DNA of 64,000 nucleotides from Pricia antarctica (GTDB lineage Bacteria; Bacteroidota; Bacteroidia; Flavobacteriales; Flavobacteriaceae): assembly GCF_900101815.1 (NCBI RefSeq), contig NZ_FNAO01000009.1:1-64000 (forward strand), read 5' to 3'. Of this stretch, positions 18,705-28,523 are shown piece by piece (position 1 is the first letter of the stretch; each line of letters opens with the position of its first letter). Both the position numbers and the translations under genes were made by a program. The notes beneath the pieces were generated by a model. The model was not told the origin of the DNA and made no database searches. It worked only from the letters and a program-made list of their open reading frames with translations.

Positions 18705-20090
18705 TTAATCCCGCTTGCCCGGTGTAAAATCTTGTGGTGCAATCTGGGGCGCCTTGATAGTTCCTGAATCCCCCGAATCGTTGTTAATGGTCCATTCGAT
18801 AAAAGTAAAGTTCGGATTTCCTTCGGTGATGCCTGTGTTTCGTATGGCCCTTCCATCTTCGAATTCGTGATTGGTGCCGGTGCCATCTTCACCAATAACC
18901 CCAAATACATCAACTACTGTTCCGAACGGGTCGACAAGTTCGAGATTGTCATCACCGTTGGAGTCCGCGGGACTATTTTTGCCGACGGCCAAGTCGGGTG
19001 CAAAGCCATAGACTGTTTCAAACTCGGTGGCATTGGGCGAAATAACGAGCGTACTTTCGGCGCCGATCGTAAAATCGGAGAGGTCTGTCGCCGAGCTGAT
19101 TTCGGTGTTGGCATTCGTGTAGCGATGCAACGTCCATCCTTTCAGATTCAAGGGTTCTTTGGCCGAATTGTACAACTCGACGAAACGCGCCGCTAAGTTG
19201 TTGTCGGGATCCGCCAATTCGGATATGAAAATTTGGTTCGATGAAAATTCATCGATCAAATCGGCGCAGGGTTCGTTGCTGAAATCCATATCCTCCAAAC
19301 TACGAATAGCCAGCCGGTAGTTGTCATTTTCACGTAATAATACCCCAGTAATACTCCCATTGCCCTCGGGAAGAATTTCAGCTTGAAAGTCTGAAAATCC
19401 GCTGTTAAGCAAGACGATCTCGTTATCGTTACAGTCGGTCAACATACGCTCGGTCTCTCTCCCCTCCGTGGCAAAAGATTTGCCCAGTTCGGCTTCCGAT
19501 AATTCAAAACCATCAAGGCGTACCAGGGTATTCGTGCGATTTTTTGGGATATCCGGAAGGGATATAAGGCTAGGCTCAATAGCCTCTTTTTCATCACAGT
19601 CCACGAAAATATGAGCATCGACAACTATAGAAGGCAATCTGCCAACCGATACATTTCCAAAGGAAGTGAAAACACCACCGATCTTGAATACATCTTTGCT
19701 TTTTCCCAGGTACAGGCCCTTCAACTTAATAAAGATTTTGCTACCCACCGGATAGAACAGGTGCGAATCGCGCAGGTCGATCTCTATCTCAAACCCTTCG
19801 GAAGGATTGCTGGGACTATCCTGAAAATAAAGTACACTGAAAAAATTACCAGCTTCATCGGATGAGCTTACATAACCTTCAATAATCAGATCTTGTTGAA
19901 TTTGGAAGGTTTGGTCTGTGTAAAGTTTTTTGACTTCGGCATAGGTGGTGTTGGCCTCCAAATCTGTAGAGCAGTCGGTGGGCAGTGCGTCGAAGTTTCG
20001 GGATTTGGTGCAAGCCAAAATCGATATTAATCCCATAAGGATAAAAATCGATGCCCTAACTAATGCCGTGAAATTCGTTTTTCTATTCAT
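18705..20090 (-). CDS. DUF5689 and lamin-tail domain lipoprotein
   Basis: A 461-aa lipoprotein. The signal ends in a lipobox-like ISILACTKS with Cys at about residue 27. Residues about 45-270 match the style of DUF5689, with OB-like beta strands (DLIIEGYVSSSDEAGNFFSVLYFQD). Residues about 290-400 form a lamin-tail-like beta sandwich (IFISELADPDNN, FVELYNSAKEPLNLKGWTL). Lamin-tail domains often accompany extracellular nucleases and binding proteins. It starts 36 bases after the TonB receptor stop on the same strand, so it probably serves as its surface partner, in the way SusD serves SusC, though it is not a SusD homologue. Confidence 0.82.
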   Translation of the reverse strand: MNRKTNFTALVRASIFILMGLISILACTKSRNFDALPTDCSTDLEANTTYAEVKKLYTDQTFQIQQDLIIEGYVSSSDEAGNFFSVLYFQDSPSNPSEGFEIEIDLRDSHLFYPVGSKIFIKLKGLYLGKSKDVFKIGGVFTSFGNVSVGRLPSIVVDAHIFVDCDEKEAIEPSLISLPDIPKNRTNTLVRLDGFELSEAELGKSFATEGRETERMLTDCNDNEIVLLNSGFSDFQAEILPEGNGSITGVLLRENDNYRLAIRSLEDMDFSNEPCADLIDEFSSNQIFISELADPDNNLAARFVELYNSAKEPLNLKGWTLHRYTNANTEISSATDLSDFTIGAESTLVISPNATEFETVYGFAPDLAVGKNSPADSNGDDNLELVDPFGTVVDVFGVIGEDGTGTNHEFEDGRAIRNTGITEGNPNFTFIEWTINNDSGDSGTIKAPQIAPQDFTPGKRD

Positions 20091-20126
20091 TTTTTTAGTT
20101 TGTTCCGCAAGGTCGCAGAGAGCCTT

Positions 20127-22856
20127 TCAAAAACTATAGGCAAAATTCAAAAAATACGTCCGCCCATAGCCATACCAATATTTTGGTGCGAAAGAGGGCG
20201 TTCCGCTGAGATTATCCTGTTTTAGCTGTCCGTAATTACCGTTTCTGCTTTGCTCGTAGCCACCGGTTCGGAACACGTTATCGAACAGGTTGTTGACACT
20301 GGCGAAAATACTGATGTACTTGCCGTTTTTGAGCCACGATTTTCCTCCTACCAGATTTAGCAAGTAAAAATTATCCAAGGGCTGCTGTCCCAATAGCCGG
20401 TTTACATTTTCTTCCGTTGCCTCGGGAAAATTTTGCCCGGTCTCAGGGTCGAGATAGAAACTTCGCGTTCTTGTGATGGCCGAAATACCGGCGTAGTTAT
20501 CGGCCAAATAATTGGCGGTCATACTTACCCACCAATATTTCGGGTCCCGATATTCGATACCAACGGCATAGGCCTGTTGCGGGCCCTGCGACAATCTTAA
20601 ATCTTTGATATTGGCGATACCGAGATCGCTATTACCCTCCAAATTGATCAGATCTTCTTCGCGACCGGCGGTATCGAAGTTGATGGTGAGGTTGGGATTA
20701 CTGGCGTATAGAAATTTGCCCACTGCGGCTACCCCGGTCAGCTTTACCGAGGATGAAACTTGATATTCTAGCCCCAGCTCGGTGCCCATATGCAGTTTAT
20801 CGAGATCAGTAAGGACTTCCTGTACAAAATCGGAACCTACACCGGTATCGACAAAGAAAAAATTGATATCGGTAGTGTTTTGAAAACGGGTATAAAAGCC
20901 GGTCAGTCTTCCGGTCAAATTGGGTAGTCGAAGGTAATAGCTCAGATCAACGGTCGATACAATCTCGCTTTTAATATCGGGAACGACCCGATTGTTTTCC
21001 CTTGAATTGATAAATACGTTCTGCAAAACTGGCGCACGCGTCAAATAGCCGCCTTGAAGGCTCACCCCATGCCGGCCGGTCAGGTTATAGGTGAATCCGG
21101 ATTTGATTCCATAATCCGAGAATTTGACATTCTCGCTTTCCCCTAGAGAGCTATCGGGAAACCTTTCGTTTTGAAACAGTCCTTCGCGTTGATAGTTGGT
21201 CGTGGAATAATTTCCTGCAAAAAAGGCGTTCCACTTGGTATGGGTATACCTGAATTGGGCGAAGCCGTCGGTCTGTGCGGCCTGTATCCTATAGTTATAA
21301 TTAAAAATAGCATCCTCATATTTCTGGACTTCGCCAATGAGATCGTTCAGTGTGTCGGAGAACGGGTCGATATCCTCATAAAAATCCGCCCCTAGTAGAT
21401 CATTGATTTCCGCATAATTAGTAGAGGTCAATTTTTTGTAGGTCAATCCAAAATCAGCCTGTAAGCGGTCGTTGATAATCCAGTTAGCAATCGTATTTCC
21501 GGTAAATTGCGTATCATCGGCAATATCATCGTATAAAACATAGGCCGCCTTTTCACGGGCATTCGCAGTGTAGACCTTTTGCCAGTCGAGTTGCGGGTTT
21601 CCTAAAAAGCCCTCTTTGGTGGTGTTGGCACTTATAAAATTAGCCCCGATCGGGCTGTTGATGTAAAAACTGGGAAGGTATCGATAGTACGTAGGGTCGG
21701 GATTCGGTGCGTTATAATAGCCCAATCGGCTACGCGCATTCGTGCCGAATTGATAGGAAACACCGGTATTCAAGTTGAGATTGTCGGATTCGTAAAAGTG
21801 ATTTAGCATGAGTATAGGCTCGGCAATCTTGCGCTCCCTTGAATTGCGGATTTTCCCATCCTGTTCGCCCCAGTAGGGATTATAGCGTTTGCCGGCCAGT
21901 TCAAAGACTTCCTCTGTAATTGCCGAAGAACGACCACGGCGGTTCGACGCCAGCATTCCTGTAAAATTTAAACTATTACTTTCATTGAACTGGTATTCCA
22001 AAGCCCCAAAAACCGAGTAGGCATCGTATAGCGTGCCGTCGATATACCCCTGTTTCGCCCATCTTCGGGAAGCCGAAACGCTGTAGGCGAGTCCGTTCTT
22101 CTGTACTTTGGAAGTATAGGTCGCCATCAAACGTCCGGCGTAGGTGCGGTTCGAAGCGGAGGCCGATAAACGTGTGCCGGGCCTCATACCCGAAGGTCTT
22201 GTATCAATATTGGTATTCCCCAGAATTCCTCCGAACGTATGATCGGAAGGGGCCAGGCCGTTGCTGAACTGTTGGTTTCGCGTTACGTCGTTCAAGCCGC
22301 CCCAGTTGTTCCATTGCGGTCTGCCGTCGTAAAATTTGTTCATGGAGATACCGTTGACAAGTACCTCTCCGTTTTGTGAATCATAGCCACGTACGCGAAA
22401 GAAAGCCTGTCCGAAATCAAAGGCCGCACGATTCAGGAATACGTCGCGGGTAGCTTGCAACAGGGCGGAAGAATTCGAATTGATTTCATCGTCCAGAAGT
22501 TCGGATTCGGTAAGGCTGATAAGATTGTCGGTTTGTTCTACGGATATATCCTTATCCAGATATAAGGTGCCCAAATCGAGATTTTGATTTTCGATAACTA
22601 CAGGAATCCGTTTGGTCACAAAATCGGAAGCGGTAAAGTTCAAGATGTAATCTCCCTTGGAAGAAATGGCAACTTCGAATTGACCATTGCCATCCGTTGT
22701 GCTTGAACCTGAATGCGCTTCGATGGCGACCAGTACCCCGGAAATAGGCTCTTTGGTTCGCATATCTAAAACCGTTCCGGAAACTGAAAATTTTTCCTGC
22801 GCACATACGGCAGAAGGAAAGACAAAAATCAATACAAAATAAGTCAAAAATCGCAT
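20127..22856 (-). CDS. TonB-dependent receptor (DUF5689-associated)
   Basis: A 909-aa outer-membrane receptor. The signal peptide (1-19, ending AVCAQ) is followed by a carboxypeptidase-like domain (about 22-105; VSGTVLDMRTKEPISGVLVA), a plug domain (about 140-240; FFRVRGYDSQNGEVLVNGIS) and a 22-strand-type barrel ending in the outer-membrane signature YFLNFAYSF. Such receptors import ligands with TonB energy. No SusD follows; instead a lamin-tail/DUF5689 lipoprotein does, and a secreted phosphoesterase-family gene is divergent 120 bases away. The ligand is unknown; a nucleic-acid product is a working guess from this context. Confidence 0.93.
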   Translation of the reverse strand: MRFLTYFVLIFVFPSAVCAQEKFSVSGTVLDMRTKEPISGVLVAIEAHSGSSTTDGNGQFEVAISSKGDYILNFTASDFVTKRIPVVIENQNLDLGTLYLDKDISVEQTDNLISLTESELLDDEINSNSSALLQATRDVFLNRAAFDFGQAFFRVRGYDSQNGEVLVNGISMNKFYDGRPQWNNWGGLNDVTRNQQFSNGLAPSDHTFGGILGNTNIDTRPSGMRPGTRLSASASNRTYAGRLMATYTSKVQKNGLAYSVSASRRWAKQGYIDGTLYDAYSVFGALEYQFNESNSLNFTGMLASNRRGRSSAITEEVFELAGKRYNPYWGEQDGKIRNSRERKIAEPILMLNHFYESDNLNLNTGVSYQFGTNARSRLGYYNAPNPDPTYYRYLPSFYINSPIGANFISANTTKEGFLGNPQLDWQKVYTANAREKAAYVLYDDIADDTQFTGNTIANWIINDRLQADFGLTYKKLTSTNYAEINDLLGADFYEDIDPFSDTLNDLIGEVQKYEDAIFNYNYRIQAAQTDGFAQFRYTHTKWNAFFAGNYSTTNYQREGLFQNERFPDSSLGESENVKFSDYGIKSGFTYNLTGRHGVSLQGGYLTRAPVLQNVFINSRENNRVVPDIKSEIVSTVDLSYYLRLPNLTGRLTGFYTRFQNTTDINFFFVDTGVGSDFVQEVLTDLDKLHMGTELGLEYQVSSSVKLTGVAAVGKFLYASNPNLTINFDTAGREEDLINLEGNSDLGIANIKDLRLSQGPQQAYAVGIEYRDPKYWWVSMTANYLADNYAGISAITRTRSFYLDPETGQNFPEATEENVNRLLGQQPLDNFYLLNLVGGKSWLKNGKYISIFASVNNLFDNVFRTGGYEQSRNGNYGQLKQDNLSGTPSFAPKYWYGYGRTYFLNFAYSF

Positions 22857-22976
22857 CGGATCTAGTTTTGCGTATAGCGGATTTTGACAAGTTATCGAGT
22901 AACATATCCTTTGAACAAAAAAATCCTTTGAAGCGGTTCTTTATTCGTTAATTGGAATTTTAACATCTATGATACG

Positions 22977-24056
22977 ATGAAGATCAATCTAATAATACCC
23001 TTTATAATTCTTTCTTTTTTCGCTACGGCCCAAGAAGAAAAACAGTACAAAATAAGGACCGTCGCGTTCTATAACCTCGAAAACCTCTTCGACACCGAGA
23101 ACGACACCCTCACTTTTGACGATGACCGCACGCCCGAAGGAAAAGACAACTGGACCCTTGAGCGCTACAACAAGAAGCTGGACAACCTTTCAAAAGTTTT
23201 ATCCGAAATCGGTTCGGATATCACGAAAACCTCTCCAGATATTATTGGTATTAGCGAAGTCGAAAATTTAAAGGTCATCGAAGACTTGGTCAATCATCCC
23301 AACCTGTTATCCAAAAATTATGGAATCGTCCATTTCGATTCGCCCGATAGGCGCGGTATCGATGTGGCTCTGCTCTATAAAAGGGCGGTCTTCATGCCCA
23401 CTTCTTTTGATAGCAGGAGATTATTGCTGAACAACGACGAAGGAGAACGGAAATACACCCGTGACCAGTTGGTCGTCGGCGGACTTTTAGACGATGAGCA
23501 GTACTACTTTATGGTCAACCACTGGCCTTCGCGAAGTGGAGGCGAAGCACGGAGCAGACCCAATCGCATGGCCGCCGCCAAACTGAGCCGACGGATTATT
23601 GATTCCGTTCAAAAATTGGATGCCACGGCCAAAATTGTCGGGATGGGCGATTTTAACGATGACCCGATCAACGACAGTTTTAAAAAAATATTGAGGACCA
23701 ATGCCGACCCCGATGATAGGCCAGCTTATGAAAATCAATTGGAAGAGGTTGCCCTGGTGAACCCCATGGAAGAATTGTTCCGCAAAGGTATAGGCTCCCT
23801 CGCCTATCGGGATAAGTGGAATCTTTTTGATCAGATCTACTTCACCGAAAACTTGGAACATGCCGAAAATAAGACCTATCGCTTTTGGAAGGCCGGAGTT
23901 TTCAATGCGCCCTATCTTATCTCAAAAAAGGGGCCGTATAAAGGATATCCGTTTCGTACCTATGCAGGCGGGAGTTATGCCGGTGGGTATTCGGATCACT
24001 TTCCGGTTTATGTTTATTTGATCAGGGAAGCCTCTTACGTCGAGGTTAAAAAGTAG
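22977..24056 (+). CDS. Secreted endonuclease/exonuclease/phosphatase-family protein
   Basis: A 359-aa exported enzyme with a signal peptide at 1-18 (LIIPFIILSFFATAQ). The EEP fold is clear: RTVAFYNLENLFD (metal ligands Asn and Glu in the first motif), PDIIGISEVEN, DRRGIDVALLYK, FMVNHWPSRSGG, GMGDFNDDPIND with the catalytic Asp-Asn pair, and the final GYSDHFPV histidine motif. The family includes DNase I and phosphodiesterases. It is divergent from the TonB receptor/lamin-tail operon, with 120 bases between start codons, so both may be controlled together. Nucleic acid as substrate is likely but not proven. Confidence 0.9.
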   Translation: MKINLIIPFIILSFFATAQEEKQYKIRTVAFYNLENLFDTENDTLTFDDDRTPEGKDNWTLERYNKKLDNLSKVLSEIGSDITKTSPDIIGISEVENLKVIEDLVNHPNLLSKNYGIVHFDSPDRRGIDVALLYKRAVFMPTSFDSRRLLLNNDEGERKYTRDQLVVGGLLDDEQYYFMVNHWPSRSGGEARSRPNRMAAAKLSRRIIDSVQKLDATAKIVGMGDFNDDPINDSFKKILRTNADPDDRPAYENQLEEVALVNPMEELFRKGIGSLAYRDKWNLFDQIYFTENLEHAENKTYRFWKAGVFNAPYLISKKGPYKGYPFRTYAGGSYAGGYSDHFPVYVYLIREASYVEVKK

Positions 24057-24060
24057 CAGT

Positions 24061-24176
24061 CATTGCGAGCCGTGTCTGTCTACGGCAGACTACGGCGCAG
24101 CAATCTGTTGAGTTTCCTAGAAGGTTCAACAGATTGCCGCGTCGTTTCGTCTACGGCTTCACTCCTCGCAATTACG
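24061..24176. repeat. Palindromic intergenic repeat between convergent genes
   Basis: The outer arms are ATTGCGAG (24062..24069) and CTCGCAAT (24165..24172). The inner arms GCAATCTGTTGA (24100..24111) and TCAACAGATTGC (24126..24137) are a perfect 12-bp pair around a 14-base loop. The unit fills the gap between two convergent genes and ends right next to the stop of the DUF1080 gene. It resembles the dispersed ATTGCGAG-type palindromes of many Bacteroidota genomes, and may act as a two-way terminator. Confidence 0.7.
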
Positions 24177-24178
24177 TC

Positions 24179-24772
24179 TCAATTCAACTCCTTAAGTTTA
24201 ATATTCCGCCACTTCACTTTTATTCCACCACCGGCATGAATCTGAAGGGCAATCGAGCCTTCCCCCTCTCCAATCTTTTCATCGGCGAGAGTTACCATTT
24301 CGGTACCATTAAGCCATGTCGTTACGGTATCGCCATCGACCCGAATCTTCATTTTGTTCCATTTACCCATTTTTAAGGCCTTGTCTTTTGCAGGGTCGGG
24401 CTTGATGAGCCATTCGCGGCCGTACGATTCATAAATGCCACCGGTATCATGTCCCGGAGGAGCTACTTCGATTTGCCAACCGCTGATTTTTGTGCCATCG
24501 ATGTTAGAGCGGATAAAGACTCCGCTATTGCCATCGGCTTCTTGTTTGAACTCCAAGGTAAGCTCGAAATTCTTATAGTGCTCGTCGGTTCCCAGGTAGC
24601 CGTATTGGGCGTCGGGGCCGCTTTCGCAGATTAAAAGTCCGTCTTCGACGTACCATTTTTCGGTGCCGTAGACCGTCCACCCGTCAAGATTTTTGCCGTT
24701 GAAGAGGTCTTTTTTTTGGGCGAAGCTAAAAGTTGTTACAAGGACAGCAGCTAGAACTAGTAGTTTTTTCAT
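24179..24772 (-). CDS. DUF1080 (3-keto-disaccharide hydrolase-like) secreted protein
   Basis: A 197-aa exported protein. After the signal peptide (1-18, ending FSFAQ) the DUF1080 concanavalin-like fold is clear: KDLFNGKNLDGWTVYGTEKW, then FELTLEFKQEADGNSGVFIRS, then GWQIEVAPPGHDTGGIYES, and the final ALQIHAGGGIKVKWRNIKLKEL. Members of this group act on glycosides, some as 3-keto-glycoside hydrolases. It is a single gene whose stop touches the palindromic repeat. Confidence 0.9.
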   Translation of the reverse strand: MKKLLVLAAVLVTTFSFAQKKDLFNGKNLDGWTVYGTEKWYVEDGLLICESGPDAQYGYLGTDEHYKNFELTLEFKQEADGNSGVFIRSNIDGTKISGWQIEVAPPGHDTGGIYESYGREWLIKPDPAKDKALKMGKWNKMKIRVDGDTVTTWLNGTEMVTLADEKIGEGEGSIALQIHAGGGIKVKWRNIKLKELN

Positions 24773-24979
24773 TTTTTGGATTTTAGTTTAAGTGTTCTTT
24801 AAATTTCAGGCACTCCCCCGCCTGAGGCACCTGTACATTTTTCGTGTTCCTTTGATCGCTATTCGGATCCTAGGCAGGGGAGAACTTTTGGATTTGATAT
24901 TTTGATGGTTTTCAACATATTCCGGCCTTCAATTCGATTTGGTTCAGTGACCCCGTCGGAATGACAAATAATTATGAAT

Positions 24980-25438
24980 TTAGTTTATCCACTGCCCCCA
25001 TGGAATACGGCTCAAAATCAATACTAAGCCAAGGCCGTAAAAAATGGTGATGCTTTTAAACTTTTTCCTCCCCTCCATAAACTTCTTATGCCGTGACCAA
25101 CCTATGGTGATAAGTATAATAGCGATGATGTTGATAAACGGATGCTCTACAGCCAATAACCTGGCCGGGGCATTTAACCCGCCCATACCAAAACTCTGTA
25201 TCGCCTGCAATCCGCTAGGCGACATGAAATAAAGCAACAGCCCTACCAAAAGCTGAATATGTGACAATATCAGGGCAAAAAGACTGATGCGCAGGTCTTT
25301 TTCCATGGTGAACATCTTGTTGTTGATCCACCCCATAATGGCGTTGGCTACGGCCAGAAAAAGTATGGCCAATACCACGTAAGCCAAGTAAGAATGAAGT
25401 GATTGTATCCATTGGTAGCCTAATCCGCTTTCGGTCAT
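24980..25438 (-). CDS. Unknown four-helix membrane protein, cytochrome b-like
   Basis: A 152-aa membrane protein with four hydrophobic segments (YLAYVVLAILFLAVANAIMG, LFALILSHIQLLVGLLLYF, FINIIAIILITIGW, ITIFYGLGLVLILS). Histidines sit at or near helix positions (SLHSYL, LSHIQL, VEHPFI, SRHKKF), a spacing like small di-heme cytochrome b proteins. I cannot name a family with certainty. It is a single gene, 100 bases downstream of the TonB receptor at 25539 and read in the same direction, but a terminator (25491..25514) separates them. Confidence 0.55.
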   Translation of the reverse strand: MTESGLGYQWIQSLHSYLAYVVLAILFLAVANAIMGWINNKMFTMEKDLRISLFALILSHIQLLVGLLLYFMSPSGLQAIQSFGMGGLNAPARLLAVEHPFINIIAIILITIGWSRHKKFMEGRKKFKSITIFYGLGLVLILSRIPWGQWIN

Positions 25439-25490
25439 TTGAATTACGTTTAAAAATTTTTTAAATGTACTGAATTTTCGGGGACAAAAA

Positions 25491-25514
25491 AACCCTGACT
25501 GTTCCGTCAGGGTT
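25491..25514. terminator. Terminator of the 25.5-28.3 kb TonB receptor gene
   Basis: AACCCTGAC (25491..25499) pairs perfectly with GTCAGGGTT (25506..25514) around a 6-base loop. On the minus strand a run of seven T follows. It lies 25 bases past the receptor stop codon. Confidence 0.85.
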
Positions 25515-25538
25515 GGTTTATTAAAATTCGTATCGGAT

Positions 25539-28265
25539 TTAGAAATTAAATCTCACGCTGGCATTCCAAGTCCTACCAAAACCGAAGTATACACGGTTGC
25601 TTACGTTAATACCGTCGTAGGTCTCATCGCCGGCCTCCACAAAATCATTCGTGTCGGATTCAGCGATATAGGTTGTATCGAAAAGGTTGTTAACATTGAT
25701 CCGAAAGCTTAGCAAATTCTCGCCTAAAGGAAGCCCGTAAGATACGCCTGCATCGGCCAGACCGAAAGAAGGCAGCTTCAGGGCACCGTTCTCGTTAACA
25801 TCGGTCGCATCGAAATCGGCATAGAGATTATCGGCAAAGCGATAGCCAGCATCGAAACTGAGGTTTTCTATAATGCCGATATCAGTACCGATGTAGGCCG
25901 TAAATTGCGCGGCATCGCCGACCTTGACACCGTCCAAGGGCAGGATTTCTTGCTGTGGCTGACCATCTATAATTATCGGTTCTTGGTTGTTATCAAAAAA
26001 CGTGGCACTCACATCACCTTGATATTTCCAATTACCGATGGACATCATCCCCGTAAAGGCGATTCTATCGCTGACCTGTAGTCTAGCATCGAATTCCGCG
26101 CCTGTATGCACCTGCGTAATTCCCAGCAAATTAGCAGTGCCGCGTATCTCTTGCGGGGTGCCTGCGTTAAAAGTTGCTCCCGTATTAGCGAACCTATCTT
26201 TCCAGCTGGTTCTGTACAGGTTTACATTGGCCCTGAAGTTAGAACTTCTATAGCCGTAACCCAATTCGGCTCCAACGATTTTCTCGTTCGTCAAGTTCGG
26301 ATTCAAATTATTGCCAAAGTTAATATATACCGCATCGAACAGAGGTTGTTTGGAATAATAGCCCGCATTCGCAAAAATATTGTGGTTGGCATTAATATTC
26401 CAGTTGACACCCCCTTTTACATTACCACCCAAGATATTTTCAAAATCTGTTTTTTCGGGGGGCGTTTCCTCAAAAAATTCTTCCCTAGCGAAACCCTGAT
26501 TTGATAAAGCGCCCTGAACGAAAGCGGTAATATCTTCGGTAAAGTTGTATTCCACCTGCGCAAAAACACCTAGCCAATTGACGAGTCCGGTATTGTAATA
26601 ATCGATCTTTTCTTCGTCATCGATATTACCGAATACCCACCAAGGCTGGTTCCCCGGGTAAGTTTCCAAAAACAAATTGGAAGCGCCTTCTCCCAACGGA
26701 TTATTTTGGTCATCGGTTTGTTGATATACATCGCCTCCCAATCTATCATTTACTCTTCTGTAGTGATATCCTTTATATGTTCTTAAATCAAGCCCAAAAT
26801 CAATTGTCAATTTTTCGCTGATACGATTATTAAAGTTCGCCAGCAAGCCATACCAGTTGTGAGAATTTAAAGATGACCTTCTAGTAATTCCATTCGTGTT
26901 GTTCGCGTTAGGATTCCTATCACTATTGTTAACATATTGACCATCTATTTGCTCTCTTGGATTGCCATCATTGAAATCAGCTACCGCCGTTCCGCTATTG
27001 TAGGTAGCAATATCGTCTACGCGTACTAAACCGTCGGCGGTTCGCGGCAAGGCAAATTGCCGTCTCCCTCCAATCTCACCGATCTCACCCAATGAGCCAC
27101 CCCGTCCGAAAGATGCATAAGTTGATGTTTCTAAAGTAGTTTTATCGCTAATATCCCAGGACCAGTTTAAACTGATTACCGGTTTATGATAAAAATTGCC
27201 TGAAAATGTATACTCCTCCCCATTAAGATATCCCCAACTCTCATTGTATCTTCTATTCGGTTCACCATCGCCATTACCATATCTAATTTGATCACTTATC
27301 GAAGTAGCGCGACCTCTTTGATTATGCCATTGCGGAGCACCGGTAACCGTAAATTCCAAACTATGTTTTCCGGTAGAATAGCCTAAAGCCACAAAGAAAT
27401 TATAGCCTTCGAATTCAGTACCATCGGCGTACATGCTGCCTCCGGTTCTACTAAATAATAGAGATGTTGAAAAACCATTGTCCAATCGACCTGTTGAATA
27501 GGAAGCTAACGTCTTTACATAACCGTCATTACCTACAGTGCCCCCAATGGTACCCCCTTCTGCGTTCGCAGCACTTTGTGTGACCACGTTGATGGTTCCC
27601 CCCACGGAAGAAACGGCAAGTTTCGAAGATCCGAGGCCCCGTTGTACCTGAATGGCAGAAGTGACATCCGCAAGACCGGCCCAGTTGCTCCAGTATACCT
27701 GTCCGTTTTCCATATCGTTAACGGGTATTCCGTTAATCATTACGGCGGAGTTGTCTGTGTCGAAACCCCGAATATTGATTCGGGAATCACCGAAGCCGCC
27801 CCCGGATTTCGTGGCGTAAATGGAGGGCGTGGTATTCAAAATTTCAGGAAATTCCTGTGACCCCAATTTTTCCTGTATTTCTGCCGCCTTTATCGTAGAA
27901 ACGGCAACAGGTGTTTTTCGGTCTTTGGCAATATCCTGCACTCCGGTAACGATCACTTCATCTAAACTTTCCGCATCTTCGAGCAAGGTAATCCGCCCAA
28001 TATTCCCCGGTCCGTTAAAATTCACTTCCTTTCGTATGTATCCTATATACGATACCACTAATGTTCCGGATGCTTCGGAAACCTCAATGGAAAAATTACC
28101 GTCAAAATCGGTCGAAACTCCATTTGTTGTTCCTTTCACAACAATATTAGCGCCGGCCAAAGGTTGATCCATTTGTTGATCGATAACCGTACCCGTAATC
28201 GTTCCCTGCGAAAAAGCAACGGCCGCAATCAAAAATACAGCCATTGCGAAGTAGAATTTTTTCAT
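25539..28265 (-). CDS. TonB-dependent receptor (second)
   Basis: A 908-aa outer-membrane receptor. The signal peptide (1-19, ending VAFSQ) precedes a carboxypeptidase-like domain at 22-95 (GTVIDQQMDQPLAGANIVVKG), a linker with EVIVTGVQDI as TonB-box-like element, a plug (INIRGFDTDNSAVMINGIPV) and a barrel ending WNASVRFNF. It is a single gene with its own terminator, and neither SusD nor another lipoprotein is next to it. That and the plug style fit the siderophore, cobalamin or metal-type group better than polysaccharide uptake, but the ligand is unknown. Confidence 0.93.
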   Translation of the reverse strand: MKKFYFAMAVFLIAAVAFSQGTITGTVIDQQMDQPLAGANIVVKGTTNGVSTDFDGNFSIEVSEASGTLVVSYIGYIRKEVNFNGPGNIGRITLLEDAESLDEVIVTGVQDIAKDRKTPVAVSTIKAAEIQEKLGSQEFPEILNTTPSIYATKSGGGFGDSRINIRGFDTDNSAVMINGIPVNDMENGQVYWSNWAGLADVTSAIQVQRGLGSSKLAVSSVGGTINVVTQSAANAEGGTIGGTVGNDGYVKTLASYSTGRLDNGFSTSLLFSRTGGSMYADGTEFEGYNFFVALGYSTGKHSLEFTVTGAPQWHNQRGRATSISDQIRYGNGDGEPNRRYNESWGYLNGEEYTFSGNFYHKPVISLNWSWDISDKTTLETSTYASFGRGGSLGEIGEIGGRRQFALPRTADGLVRVDDIATYNSGTAVADFNDGNPREQIDGQYVNNSDRNPNANNTNGITRRSSLNSHNWYGLLANFNNRISEKLTIDFGLDLRTYKGYHYRRVNDRLGGDVYQQTDDQNNPLGEGASNLFLETYPGNQPWWVFGNIDDEEKIDYYNTGLVNWLGVFAQVEYNFTEDITAFVQGALSNQGFAREEFFEETPPEKTDFENILGGNVKGGVNWNINANHNIFANAGYYSKQPLFDAVYINFGNNLNPNLTNEKIVGAELGYGYRSSNFRANVNLYRTSWKDRFANTGATFNAGTPQEIRGTANLLGITQVHTGAEFDARLQVSDRIAFTGMMSIGNWKYQGDVSATFFDNNQEPIIIDGQPQQEILPLDGVKVGDAAQFTAYIGTDIGIIENLSFDAGYRFADNLYADFDATDVNENGALKLPSFGLADAGVSYGLPLGENLLSFRINVNNLFDTTYIAESDTNDFVEAGDETYDGINVSNRVYFGFGRTWNASVRFNF

Positions 28266-28523
28266 TTTCTTGAGTGTTTGTTAATTTTCTTTTACGCTGC
28301 AAAAGTGCCGTATTTTTAGCAATCGCACATTAAGCGAACGTTAAATAAGTTCTGCAAAATTAACAGGAAATTGGGGTTACTCACGCCTATAAGACAAGAA
28401 TTTATCGGCAGGTTATGAAGAAGTATGAAATTATAGTTTCAATTCTTAAAAGACTGTAAGAAATTTAATTGAGAGGAGCTTAAATTAAGTATTTCGGAGA
28501 CGCTTACCCATACATAAGCGGGT

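Noticed and set aside
20127-28265. Polysaccharide utilization locus (SusC/SusD)
   Set aside because: Neither TonB receptor has a SusD-like neighbour and no glycoside hydrolase cluster is present; DUF1080 alone is not enough.
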